From Streptomyces sp. Tue6028 (GTDB lineage: Bacteria; Actinomycetota; Actinomycetes; Streptomycetales; Streptomycetaceae): a DNA stretch of 64,000 nt. Under the pieces are notes generated by a model. It searched no databases. It was not told where the DNA came from and saw only the letters and a program-made list of their open reading frames with translations. A program made the position numbers and the translations under genes. The stretch lies in the NCBI RefSeq assembly GCF_002300165.1, contig NZ_MLCE01000021.1, positions 491,524 through 555,523 of the forward strand, given 5' to 3'. The stretch's first letter is position 1. Each line of letters begins with the position of its first letter. Below, in pieces: positions 8,485 through 16,209 of this stretch.

Positions 8485-9117
8485 ATGCTCCTGTGGATCA
8501 ACGGCCCCTTCGGGGGCGGCAAGACACAGACCGCACACGAGATCCGGCGACGGCTGCCCGGCAGCGTCATCTGCGATCCGGAACACGCCGGTTTCGGCCT
8601 GCGCCGCATGCTGCCTCCCGAACTGCGCGGCGATTTCCAGGACTTGGCGTCCTGGCGCGAGGGCGTGGTCGAGGTGCTGGACCTCGCCCTCGCCAAGCAC
8701 GACGGCGTGGTCATCGCCCCCATGACGGTCACGAACTCCCGCTATTTCGAGGAGACGGTCGGCCGGCTGCGCGAACGGGGCCACGACGTAGGGCACTTCG
8801 CGCTGCTCGCCGAGCGCGAGACCGTGCTCCAGCGGCTGCGGGAACGCGGCTTCGGGCACCTCCTGCGGTACGTGGCGGGCAAGGACGCCCCGCTGCGCCG
8901 CGAGAGCTGGGCCGTGCAGCAGCTCGACCACTGCCTGGAACGGCTGCGCGAGCCCGAGTTCGCCGAGCACCTGTGGACCGACCACACGACGGTGGCCAAG
9001 ACCGCGGACCGGATCGCCGTGCTGGCGGGGCTGACGCTCACGCCGAACCGCGACGGGGTGCTGCGGGGGCGGCTGCGCAGGGCGTGGACGGGCGTGCGGC
9101 ACATCCGGTTCGACTGA
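8485..9117 (+). CDS. TmrB-like ATP-binding protein (tunicamycin-resistance family)
   Basis: The 210-residue protein has a Walker A motif at the very N-terminus (INGPFGGGKTQTA, residues 5-17) and aligns by eye over its length with B. subtilis TmrB: the DPEHAGFGLRRMLPPE stretch, VVIAPMTV, the GRLRERGHDVGHFALLA segment and the final HIRFD. TmrB is a membrane-associated ATP-binding protein that confers tunicamycin resistance. The ATG lies 6 nt after TAGGGT (8473-8478), so the transcript is probably leaderless. Whether this homologue protects against a nucleoside antibiotic is untested. Confidence 0.85.
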   Translation: MLLWINGPFGGGKTQTAHEIRRRLPGSVICDPEHAGFGLRRMLPPELRGDFQDLASWREGVVEVLDLALAKHDGVVIAPMTVTNSRYFEETVGRLRERGHDVGHFALLAERETVLQRLRERGFGHLLRYVAGKDAPLRRESWAVQQLDHCLERLREPEFAEHLWTDHTTVAKTADRIAVLAGLTLTPNRDGVLRGRLRRAWTGVRHIRFD

Positions 9118-9175
9118 CCCGAGCGGAACGGCTACTGACCCGAGCGGAACGGCTTCCGACCCGGGTGGAACGGCT
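9113..9175. repeat. Three 21-bp tandem repeats carrying the TmrB-like gene stop codon
   Basis: Unit ACTGACCCGAGCGGAACGGC plus T is present at 9113-9133 and identically at 9134-9154, with a diverged third copy at 9155-9175. The first copy contains the gene's stop codon, and the second supplies another TGA in the same frame. Confidence 0.9.
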
Positions 9176-9302
9176 TCCCCCTCCCGACGCCGGCCCCGGA
9201 CAGGCCGGTCGGCGGGCGGGTGCCGTGTGGCGCGCGGAGGTCGGCGTGGGACTCACGGGCCCCGACCGGCCGACCGGGCTTGCGGCGCGTGCCGTGCGGG
9301 GG

Positions 9303-10409
9303 TCAGCGCAGGACGCTCTCCAGGAAGTCGCTGCCCAGCCGGGCCACCACGGTGACGTCCAGCTGGTGCAGCACGTACCGGCCGCGGCGGCGCGTGGAGA
9401 TCAGGCCCGCCTTCTTGAGCACGCCCAGGTGGCGGGATATCTCGGGCGCCGTCATCCCGTGCACCTGCGCCAGCTCGCCGGTGGTGTACGCGCTGCGGGC
9501 CAGATGACGGCAGATCCGCATCCGGACCGGGTGGGACAGCGCGGTCATCCGCCGGGACAGCTCCTCGACGGAAGGCGGCGCGGCGAGCTCGGGCGAGCCG
9601 ACGGGGTAGTGCAGCACGGGCTGCCAGCCGGGCCGGTGCAGCACCATCAGGTGCGGCCGTCCGAGGCTGGTGGGGACGAGGAGCAGACCGCCGTCCGCCG
9701 TGACCGTGTGTCCCTCCGTCAGCTTGTCGACGGTGAGCCGCCCGGCCGCCTCGTCCAGCGACACCGCGGGGGAGACGGAGGTCAGCGCCTCGGCGGGGCC
9801 CTTGTGTCGCAGCAGGTCCGTCTTGTGGCGGGCCTCCGCGGCGAGCTGGTGGCGCAACCGGGACCAGGTCTCCGCGAAGAACGCCTCGTCGCAGTCCTGA
9901 AGGAACTGCCTCAACCAGGCCCGCACGCGCGGCGGATCCTCCAGGAGGCGCTGTGTGAAGCGGGTCTGCTGCGGTCCGCGCGAGGCGGCCAGGTCCACGG
10001 CACGGCGCCGCACCTCGGGATCGGAGAGATAGCCGGGCTCCTGCGAGCCGTACGCCAGCGCGCAGGTGAACTCCAGGGCCGCGTCCACGAACTGCTCGTC
10101 CGTCAGCTTGTCCAGCAGGTCCAGGTCGTCGGCGAGGGTCGCGCCCGGCAGGGTGTTCCCGCCGGGGATGCCGGCGAAGGGCAGGAACAGGTCCGAGAAC
10201 GTCGTCCGCCACAGGAAGTCCGCCTCGCACATCCGGTCGGCGAGATGCGGGTCGAGCCGGGCCGTGACCCCGGTCGCCCAGGCCTGGAGGCCCGGGTGGT
10301 GCGCCGGCTCGGCGAGGGCGTGCAGCGCCATCCCGAGCTCGGCCAGCGGGGACGGCACGACGGCGATCCGCTCCCGTCGCAGCCCGGAGATGTCGATGTG
10401 CACGCTCAT
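9303..10409 (-). CDS. ArsR-type winged-helix regulator with DUF5937-like N-terminal domain
   Basis: The 368-residue product has a long N-terminal domain of the DUF5937 type and a C-terminal ArsR/HTH_20 winged helix at about residues 275-360: SHPVRMRICRHLARS, then TTGELAQVHGMTAPEISRHL, then a RRRGRYVLHQL wing. No metal-binding cysteine cluster is visible, so it is unlikely to be a metal sensor. I start it at the ATG for MSVHIDISG; a GTG five codons upstream is possible. A perfect 8-5-8 palindrome lies about 40 bp upstream, between this gene and the divergent small ORF. Confidence 0.85.
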   Translation of the reverse strand: MSVHIDISGLRRERIAVVPSPLAELGMALHALAEPAHHPGLQAWATGVTARLDPHLADRMCEADFLWRTTFSDLFLPFAGIPGGNTLPGATLADDLDLLDKLTDEQFVDAALEFTCALAYGSQEPGYLSDPEVRRRAVDLAASRGPQQTRFTQRLLEDPPRVRAWLRQFLQDCDEAFFAETWSRLRHQLAAEARHKTDLLRHKGPAEALTSVSPAVSLDEAAGRLTVDKLTEGHTVTADGGLLLVPTSLGRPHLMVLHRPGWQPVLHYPVGSPELAAPPSVEELSRRMTALSHPVRMRICRHLARSAYTTGELAQVHGMTAPEISRHLGVLKKAGLISTRRRGRYVLHQLDVTVVARLGSDFLESVLR

Positions 10410-10448
10410 GCCCCCATGGTGCACCCCGCCACCGACAACGCCGCCGTC

Positions 10449-10469
10449 GATTGACGCCGCCCGTCAATC
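10449..10469. promoter_or_regulatory. Candidate operator: palindrome GATTGACG-N5-CGTCAATC
   Basis: Perfect 8-bp inverted arms with a 5-bp spacer sit in the 156-bp divergent gap between the ArsR-type regulator and the small ORF at 10566. The position 40 bp ahead of the regulator suits autoregulation. The assignment to this regulator is inference. Confidence 0.55.
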
Positions 10470-10565
10470 GGGGCGACATGTGCCGCGAGCGGGCGCAGCC
10501 TGGGAGGACACCGGGGCAACCGCGGGCCTTCGGATCCCATCTCCCGTCCCGAGAGGCGATCGGCC

Positions 10566-10784
10566 GTGAGCATCACCCAGCAGTACCTTCTCGACACCTA
10601 CCGGTCCCGGCAGCACGGCGAGCCCGTGCCCCCCGCGCCCGGCCGGCACGACCGGCGGCTCGTGCGCGAGCTGCGCGTCCAGCGGCAGTTCCAGGCCGTA
10701 CTGGCGGGACGCCCGGCCCAGGGGAGGATGCGGGAGGCCATGGTCCGTCTGCTGCACGGGCGCCGCCGTCAGGTCGGCTGCTGA
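10566..10784 (+). CDS. Small basic protein of unknown function
   Basis: The 72-residue, Arg-rich product (RRLVRELRVQRQFQAVLAGR) matches no family I know. A GTG start at 10566 is preceded by GAGAGG at about 9 nt. It diverges from the ArsR-type regulator and shares its putative operator region, so it may be under that regulator's control. Confidence 0.55.
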   Translation: MSITQQYLLDTYRSRQHGEPVPPAPGRHDRRLVRELRVQRQFQAVLAGRPAQGRMREAMVRLLHGRRRQVGC

Positions 10785-10833
10785 CCCCGTGCGGGGGCGC
10801 GGGTGCGGCGCCGGCCCGGCCGCGCCCGCCGTA

Positions 10834-10985
10834 CACGTCAGCGCGGCAGCGGGCCCGCGGGCTCGGCCGCGGCCGCCGCGCCTGGTCACTGCGGCAGCGG
10901 GCCCGTCGGCTCGGCCGCGCCCGCCGCGCCCGGTCACTGCGGCAGCGGGCCCACCGGCTCGGTGCCCGCCGCACACGTCACCGCG
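10834..10985. repeat. 44-48 bp tandem repeats of the threonine aldolase stop region
   Basis: Read on the minus strand, the aldolase end (CGGCTGCCGCGGTGACG) is followed by three more copies of a GGGCCCGCTGCCGCAGTGAC-like core plus a GC-rich spacer. The TGA-containing cores lie at 10978, 10934, 10886 and 10838, giving periods of 44, 48 and 48 bp. It fills most of the gap between 10785 and 10977. Confidence 0.85.
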
Positions 10986-12195
10986 GCAGCCGCTCCACGA
11001 GGTCCTTCACGACCGACCTGACGTCCTCGGCCGTCCACTCCAGCCCCGCCGCGTCCACCGTGACCTCGGTAGACGCGAGGCCGGGACCGGCATGCCCCCA
11101 CCGCTGCCCGAAGAGGCCGGCCCCCGTCTCCTCGACCTGTGCCGTACCCGCCTCCGTGAGGACGTCGGCGTCGTACGGCAGCCAAACCTGGAACTGGTGG
11201 GTGTGGGGCTGCTCGGGGTGCACGCGGGCCCAGGGCACCCCGGCCTCCGCGAACCCCTCGCGCAGCGCGGCGGCGACCACGCGCGCGTGCGCCACGTACT
11301 CGGGCAGCCGGGGCAGCTCCCGCTCCAGGCCGACGAGCGCGGCCAGGGCCGTCGGGAACTGCTGGAGGACCATGCCGCCGTACCGGTGCCGCCAGGCCTT
11401 CGCCTCGTCGACGAGCGTCCGGGGTCCCGCGACGGCCGCCCCGCCCAGGCCGCCGAGCGACTTGTAGAACGACACGTACACGCTGTCCGCGAGGCCCGCG
11501 ATCTCCTCCAGAGGGCGGCCGAAGTGCGTGGTGCACTCCCACAGCCGGGCCCCGTCGAAGTGGACCACCGCGTCGCGTTCCCGGGCGGCCTCCACCGTCT
11601 CGGACAGCTCCTCCCAGGAGGGCAGCACGAAACCGGCGTCCCTGAGGGGCAGTTCCAGCATCAGCGCCCCGAAGGGCTCGTCGAAGTCCCGTATCTCCGC
11701 CGCGGTCGGCAGTCGCTGCCCGTCCGTCACCCGGACCGGACGCAAACCGCTGACCTGGCTGAACGCATGCCGCTCGTGGACCTCCGGATGGCTGAGCGCG
11801 TGCACCGCCACCGTGGTGTTCCCGGTGCGGCCCGCCCAGCAGCGCAAGGCGACCTGCTGAGCCATCGTGCCGGTGGGGAAGAAGACCGCGGCTTCCTGGC
11901 CGAGCAGGTCCGCGACCCGTTCCTCCAGCGTCTCGACGATGCCGTCGCCGTACATGTCGACCGGCCGGTCGAGGTCGTACACGCCCTCGGCGTTCTCCGC
12001 CAGCCACGTCAGGCGCTCGCGGACCGTGTCGCGGAAGCTGGGCCGCCACAGCACCCGACGCGCCGCCCGCCACGCGGCCGCCCGCCGTTCCTGCCCCCCG
12101 TCCGCCGGCTCCGCGCCGGCCGTCGCTCCCGCCTCCGTGTCCGTGGCCGTCCCGTCCCCGTGTCGTTCCGCCGCCTCTTGCGTCCTGTCGCTCAT
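10978..12195 (-). CDS. Threonine aldolase family PLP enzyme
   Basis: The 405-residue product belongs to the beta-eliminating lyase/low-specificity threonine aldolase family (fold-type I PLP). It has a GQEAAVFFPTGTMAQQVAL motif, HPEVHE, the VVHFDGARLW motif with the PLP-contacting Asp, and VSFYKSLGGLGG with the probable Schiff-base lysine. It would cleave L-threonine or L-allo-threonine to glycine and acetaldehyde, or act on a related beta-hydroxy amino acid. The first 40 residues are a low-complexity extension compared with the usual 340-360 residue enzymes, so an internal start is possible. It diverges from the cofactor operon. Confidence 0.88.
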   Translation of the reverse strand: MSDRTQEAAERHGDGTATDTEAGATAGAEPADGGQERRAAAWRAARRVLWRPSFRDTVRERLTWLAENAEGVYDLDRPVDMYGDGIVETLEERVADLLGQEAAVFFPTGTMAQQVALRCWAGRTGNTTVAVHALSHPEVHERHAFSQVSGLRPVRVTDGQRLPTAAEIRDFDEPFGALMLELPLRDAGFVLPSWEELSETVEAARERDAVVHFDGARLWECTTHFGRPLEEIAGLADSVYVSFYKSLGGLGGAAVAGPRTLVDEAKAWRHRYGGMVLQQFPTALAALVGLERELPRLPEYVAHARVVAAALREGFAEAGVPWARVHPEQPHTHQFQVWLPYDADVLTEAGTAQVEETGAGLFGQRWGHAGPGLASTEVTVDAAGLEWTAEDVRSVVKDLVERLPR

Positions 12196-12367
12196 GACCG
12201 GATCATCCCGCGGGCCGACCTGACGAAGCACCCCGATTTCGGCACCTCCGTGACCTGCGGAAACCCACAGGCTGTGGACAAGGAAACAGCCGCTCGGACC
12301 AATCGCGTTAACATGACGAGAAATCGTCCGGTACCCCGAGCGGACTGGAACGGAAGGCCGCCGTAGA

Positions 12368-13315
12368 GTGAGTACATCCCCACAGCAAGATCCCAAGGAC
12401 CGCCCCGCCAGGCTGACCGTCGGTGTCGTCGGGGCCGGCCGGGTCGGCCCCGCGCTCGCCGCGGCGCTCCAGCTCGCCGGGCACCGGTCGATCGCCGTCT
12501 CCGGGGTCTCCGACGCCTCCAGGCGGCGGGCCGCCGAGATGCTGCCCGACGTGCCGCTGGTGTCCCCGGCCCAGGTCCTGGAGCGTGCCGACCTGGTGCT
12601 GCTGACCGTCCCCGACGACGCCCTGCCCGGTCTCGTCGAAGGGCTCGCCGAGACCGGAGCCGTCCGGCCCGGCCAGCTGCTCGTCCACACCTCCGGGCGG
12701 TACGGCGCGCGCGTGCTGGACCCCGCGCTCCGGGCCGGCGCGCTGCCGCTCGCGCTGCACCCCGCGATGACGTTCACCGGCACCGCCGTGGACGTCCAGC
12801 GGCTCGCCGGATGCTCCTTCGGGGTCACCGCGCCCGAGGAGCTGCGGCTGGCCGCCGAGGCCCTGGTGATCGAGATGGGCGGCGAGCCCGAGTGGATCGC
12901 CGAGGAGTCCCGGCCGCTGTACCACGCGGCCCTCGCGCTCGGCGCCAACCACCTGGTGACGCTGGTGGCCGAGTCCATGGACCTGCTGCGCGCCGCCGGC
13001 GTGGAGGCCCCCGACCGGATGCTCGGTCCGCTGCTCGGCGCCGCCCTGGACAACGCGCTCCGCTCGGGCGACGCCGCCCTCACCGGCCCCGTCGCCCGCG
13101 GTGACGCCGGCACCGTCGCGGCGCACGTCTCCGAGCTGCGCAGGCACGCCCCGCAGACCGTCGCGGGCTATCTGGCGATGGCCCGCGCGACCGCCGACCG
13201 CGCGCTCGCCCACGGACTGCTCAAGCCGGAGCTCGCCGAGGACCTTCTCGGGGTGCTCGCCGACGGGACCGCCGGAACTGCCGGTCCCGGAAGCGCCGAG
13301 GGAGACGCCCGATGA
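12368..13315 (+). CDS. Rossmann-like/DUF2520 protein, putative ketopantoate reductase-like oxidoreductase
   Basis: The 315-residue protein has an N-terminal NAD(P)-binding Rossmann fold (VGVVGAGRVGPALAAAL, residues 19-35) and a C-terminal DUF2520 helical domain (YHAALALGANHLVTLV). These belong to the 6-phosphogluconate/ketopantoate reductase superfamily. In actinobacteria the gene is regularly linked to panC, and a role in pantoate synthesis has been suggested; the reaction is not established. The GTG start has GGAAGG upstream. It is the first gene of the operon, and its stop overlaps an ATG in an ATGA. Confidence 0.85.
   Translation: MSTSPQQDPKDRPARLTVGVVGAGRVGPALAAALQLAGHRSIAVSGVSDASRRRAAEMLPDVPLVSPAQVLERADLVLLTVPDDALPGLVEGLAETGAVRPGQLLVHTSGRYGARVLDPALRAGALPLALHPAMTFTGTAVDVQRLAGCSFGVTAPEELRLAAEALVIEMGGEPEWIAEESRPLYHAALALGANHLVTLVAESMDLLRAAGVEAPDRMLGPLLGAALDNALRSGDAALTGPVARGDAGTVAAHVSELRRHAPQTVAGYLAMARATADRALAHGLLKPELAEDLLGVLADGTAGTAGPGSAEGDAR
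13301..13315. repeat. 15-bp direct repeat, first copy (GGAGACGCCCGATGA)
   Basis: The same 15 bp occur at 13301-13315 and 13441-13455. Each copy holds a ribosome-binding-like GGAGA and an ATGA stop-start overlap, and together they bracket 125 bp between the DUF2520 gene and panC. Confidence 0.9.
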
Positions 13316-13455
13316 GCGGGGTGCGCGATGCTGCGCCCGTCCGGGCACGGAGCGGGGCCGCGGCCCACGCCCGCCCGGCGAACCCGGCCGCGTCCGGGAC
13401 CGCGGACGAAGGCCGCCCGACCACGCGCGTGCCGGAGAACGGAGACGCCCGATGA
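13312..13455 (+). CDS. Possible 47-residue ORF coupled between the DUF2520 gene and panC
   Basis: An ATG overlaps the DUF2520 stop (ATGA) and opens a 47-residue frame that ends in another ATGA overlapping the panC start. The two ends share the 15-bp repeat, so both the DUF2520 protein and this peptide end in GDAR. The composition (Ala, Arg, Pro, Gly) shows no domain. It may be a real coupled peptide or only the translated remnant of a duplication that preserved coupling to panC. Confidence 0.35.
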   Translation: MSGVRDAAPVRARSGAAAHARPANPAASGTADEGRPTTRVPENGDAR

Positions 13456-14444
13456 CCGCCGCCCTGCTGCGCACCGCCGACGAACTGCACGCACGCACGC
13501 GTGCGGGCCGCCGAGCCGTCGTGATGACCATGGGCGCCCTCCACGAGGGGCACGCCACGCTGGTCCGCGCCGCCCGCGAGATCGCCGGGGACCGGGGCGA
13601 AGTGGTCGTCACCGTCTTCGTCAACCCGCTCCAGTTCGGCGCGGGGGAGGACCTCGACCGCTACCCGCGCACCCTGGACGCCGATCTGAAGATCGCCGAA
13701 CTGGCGGGCGCCGACGTCGTCTTCGCACCCTCCGCCGACGAGGTCTACCCGGGCGGCGAGCCCCAGGTCCGTATCAGCGCGGGCCCCATGGGCGAGCGCC
13801 TGGAGGGCTCCTCGCGGCCCGGGCACTTCGACGGCATGCTCACCGTCGTCGCCAAGCTGCTGCACCTCACCCGGCCCGACGTGGCGCTGTACGGGCAGAA
13901 GGACGCGCAGCAGCTGGCCCTCATCCGCCGCATGGTCCGGGACCTGAACTTCGGCGTGGAGATCGTCGGTGTGCCCACGGTGCGGGAGGAGGACGGGCTC
14001 GCCCTCTCCAGCCGCAACCGCTACCTCTCGGCCGAGGAGCGGCGCACCGCGCTCGCCCTGTCGGGCGCCCTGTTCGCGGGCCGCGACCGGCACGCGGCCC
14101 AGGAGGCGCTGCGCGCGCGTGCCCGCGAAGTGCCTGCCACGCGCGCGCGTGCCGAGGCCCTGAGCGCCATAGGCGAGTCCCGCGCCGCCGCCGACGCCCA
14201 CGCCGTGGCGAAGGCCGTCCCCGGCGGTCCCGCGGGCGTCCGCGCGGCGGCCCGGCTCGTCCTCGACGAGGCGGCCCGCACGAAGCCGCCGCTGATTCTC
14301 GACTACCTGGCCCTGGTCGACCCGGCCGACTTCACCGAGGTCGGGGACGACTTCACCGGCGAGGCGGTCCTCGCCGTCGCCGCGCGGGTCGGGACGACCC
14401 GGCTGATCGACAACATCCCCCTCACCTTCGGAGCCGCCTCGTGA
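13452..14444 (+). CDS. panC: Pantothenate synthetase
   Basis: The 330-residue enzyme condenses pantoate and beta-alanine with ATP. It shows the nucleotidyltransferase motifs VMTMGALHEGH (HIGH-like), FVNPLQFG, RPGHFDGMLTVVAKLL, YGQKDAQQL and ALSSRNRYLS. The ATG at 13452 is preceded by GGAGA. It is somewhat longer than the E. coli enzyme (about 283 residues), mainly through an Ala-rich stretch near residues 205-260. Its stop overlaps the nadB GTG start (GTGA), so it is co-translated with nadB. Confidence 0.96.
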   Translation: MTAALLRTADELHARTRAGRRAVVMTMGALHEGHATLVRAAREIAGDRGEVVVTVFVNPLQFGAGEDLDRYPRTLDADLKIAELAGADVVFAPSADEVYPGGEPQVRISAGPMGERLEGSSRPGHFDGMLTVVAKLLHLTRPDVALYGQKDAQQLALIRRMVRDLNFGVEIVGVPTVREEDGLALSSRNRYLSAEERRTALALSGALFAGRDRHAAQEALRARAREVPATRARAEALSAIGESRAAADAHAVAKAVPGGPAGVRAAARLVLDEAARTKPPLILDYLALVDPADFTEVGDDFTGEAVLAVAARVGTTRLIDNIPLTFGAAS

Positions 14445-16204
14445 CCGGCACAGGCACAGGTACTGGTATACGACTGCACGCGCCCGCCCCCGGCTGGGCC
14501 CTCACCGCCGACGTCGTGGTCGTCGGCTCCGGAGTGGCGGGCCTCACCGCGGCCCTGCGCTGCGAGGCGGCGGGGCTGCGGACCGTGGTGGTCACCAAGG
14601 CCCGTCTGGACGACGGCTCCACCCGCTGGGCGCAGGGCGGCATCGCCGCGGCCCTCGGCGAGGGCGACACCCCCGAGCAGCACCTCGACGACACGCTGGT
14701 GGCGGGCGCGGGCCTGTGCGACGAGGAGGCCGTCCGCATCCTCGTCACCGAGGGCCCCGACGCCGTACGCCGTCTGATCGCGACCGGCGCCCACTTCGAC
14801 GAGTCCTCCGAGGGCGATCTGGCCCTCACCCGCGAGGGCGGCCACCACCGGCGCCGTATCGCGCACGCGGGCGGCGACGCCACGGGCGCCGAGATCTCCC
14901 GTGCCCTGGTCGAGGCGGTCCGCGCGCGTGGTCTGCGCACCGTCGAGAACGCGCTCGTCCTGGACCTCCTCACGGACGCCGACGGCCGCACCGCGGGTGT
15001 GACCCTGCACGTGATGGGAGAGGGCCAGCACGACGGCGTGGGGGCCGTGCACGCCCCCGCCGTGGTCCTCGCCACCGGCGGCATGGGACAGGTCTTCTCG
15101 GCGACCACCAACCCGTCCGTGTCCACGGGGGACGGTGTCGCGCTCGCCCTGCGTGCCGGGGCCGAGGTCAGTGATCTCGAGTTCGTGCAGTTCCACCCGA
15201 CAGTGCTCTTCCTCGGCCCGGACGCGGAGGGCCAGCAGCCGCTGGTCTCCGAGGCGGTGCGCGGCGAGGGAGCCCACCTGGTCGACGCCGACGGCGTGCG
15301 CTTCATGGTCGGGCAGCACGAGCTCGCCGAGCTGGCGCCCCGGGACATCGTCGCCAAGGGCATCATGCGCCGCATGCAGGAGCGGGACGCCGAGCACATG
15401 TTCCTCGACGCCCGGCACTTCGGCGCCGAGATGTGGGAGCACCGCTTCCCGACGATCCTCGCCGCCTGCCGGGCCCATGGCATCGACCCCGTCCACGAGC
15501 CGATCCCGATCGCCCCGGCCGCCCACTACGCCTCCGGCGGAGTCCGCACCGACTCCCGGGGCCGCACCACGGTCCCGGGTCTGTACGCGTGCGGAGAGGT
15601 CGCCTGCACCGGCGTCCACGGCGCCAACCGGCTCGCCTCCAACTCGCTCCTGGAGGGCCTGGTCTACGCCGAGCGGATCGCCGCCGACATCGCGGGCAGC
15701 CGCGCGGAGAACGGCCTGCACGCGCGCGTGCCCCAGCCGGTCCCGCACCCGGAGAAGCCCGCGCACCCGCTGCTGGCGCCCGAGGCACGCTTCGCGATCC
15801 AGCGGATCATGGCGGAGGGAGCGGGCGTACTGCGCTCCGCGGAGTCCCTCGCCACCGCCGCCGACCAGCTCCAGCGGCTGCACACCGACGCGCGCGACGC
15901 CCTCGACGAGAACGGCAAGACCTCCGAGCCCGGCGTCGACACCTGGGAGGCAACCAACCTCCTGTGCGTGGCACGCGTCCTGGTCGCCGCCGCCCGGCTG
16001 CGCGAGGAGACCCGCGGCTGCCACTGGCGGGAGGACCACGCCGACCGGGACGACGCCCAGTGGCGCCGTCACATCGTCGTACGGCTGAATCCCGACCGGA
16101 CGCTCGCGGCGCACACCACCGACACAGCAGACTTCCCCCCGACCCTCCCAGGGGGGACCCCAGAGCCCCAGCCGGCGCTTCGGCATCGTTCTCAGGAGCA
16201 GTGA
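14441..16204 (+). CDS. nadB: L-aspartate oxidase
   Basis: The 587-residue flavoprotein oxidises aspartate to iminoaspartate, the first step of de novo NAD synthesis. Visible motifs are the FAD dinucleotide fold VVVGSGVAGLTAALRC, the RWAQGGIAAAL substrate-domain motif, HANG-type residues, and CTGVHGANRLASNSLLEGL near residue 385. It is longer than the 540-residue E. coli enzyme at both ends. The C-terminal 35 residues run through a C6/G6 hairpin (16135-16156) and look added. nadC follows, but nadA is not in this window. Confidence 0.95.
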   Translation: MTGTGTGTGIRLHAPAPGWALTADVVVVGSGVAGLTAALRCEAAGLRTVVVTKARLDDGSTRWAQGGIAAALGEGDTPEQHLDDTLVAGAGLCDEEAVRILVTEGPDAVRRLIATGAHFDESSEGDLALTREGGHHRRRIAHAGGDATGAEISRALVEAVRARGLRTVENALVLDLLTDADGRTAGVTLHVMGEGQHDGVGAVHAPAVVLATGGMGQVFSATTNPSVSTGDGVALALRAGAEVSDLEFVQFHPTVLFLGPDAEGQQPLVSEAVRGEGAHLVDADGVRFMVGQHELAELAPRDIVAKGIMRRMQERDAEHMFLDARHFGAEMWEHRFPTILAACRAHGIDPVHEPIPIAPAAHYASGGVRTDSRGRTTVPGLYACGEVACTGVHGANRLASNSLLEGLVYAERIAADIAGSRAENGLHARVPQPVPHPEKPAHPLLAPEARFAIQRIMAEGAGVLRSAESLATAADQLQRLHTDARDALDENGKTSEPGVDTWEATNLLCVARVLVAAARLREETRGCHWREDHADRDDAQWRRHIVVRLNPDRTLAAHTTDTADFPPTLPGGTPEPQPALRHRSQEQ

Positions 16205-16209
16205 CAGCA

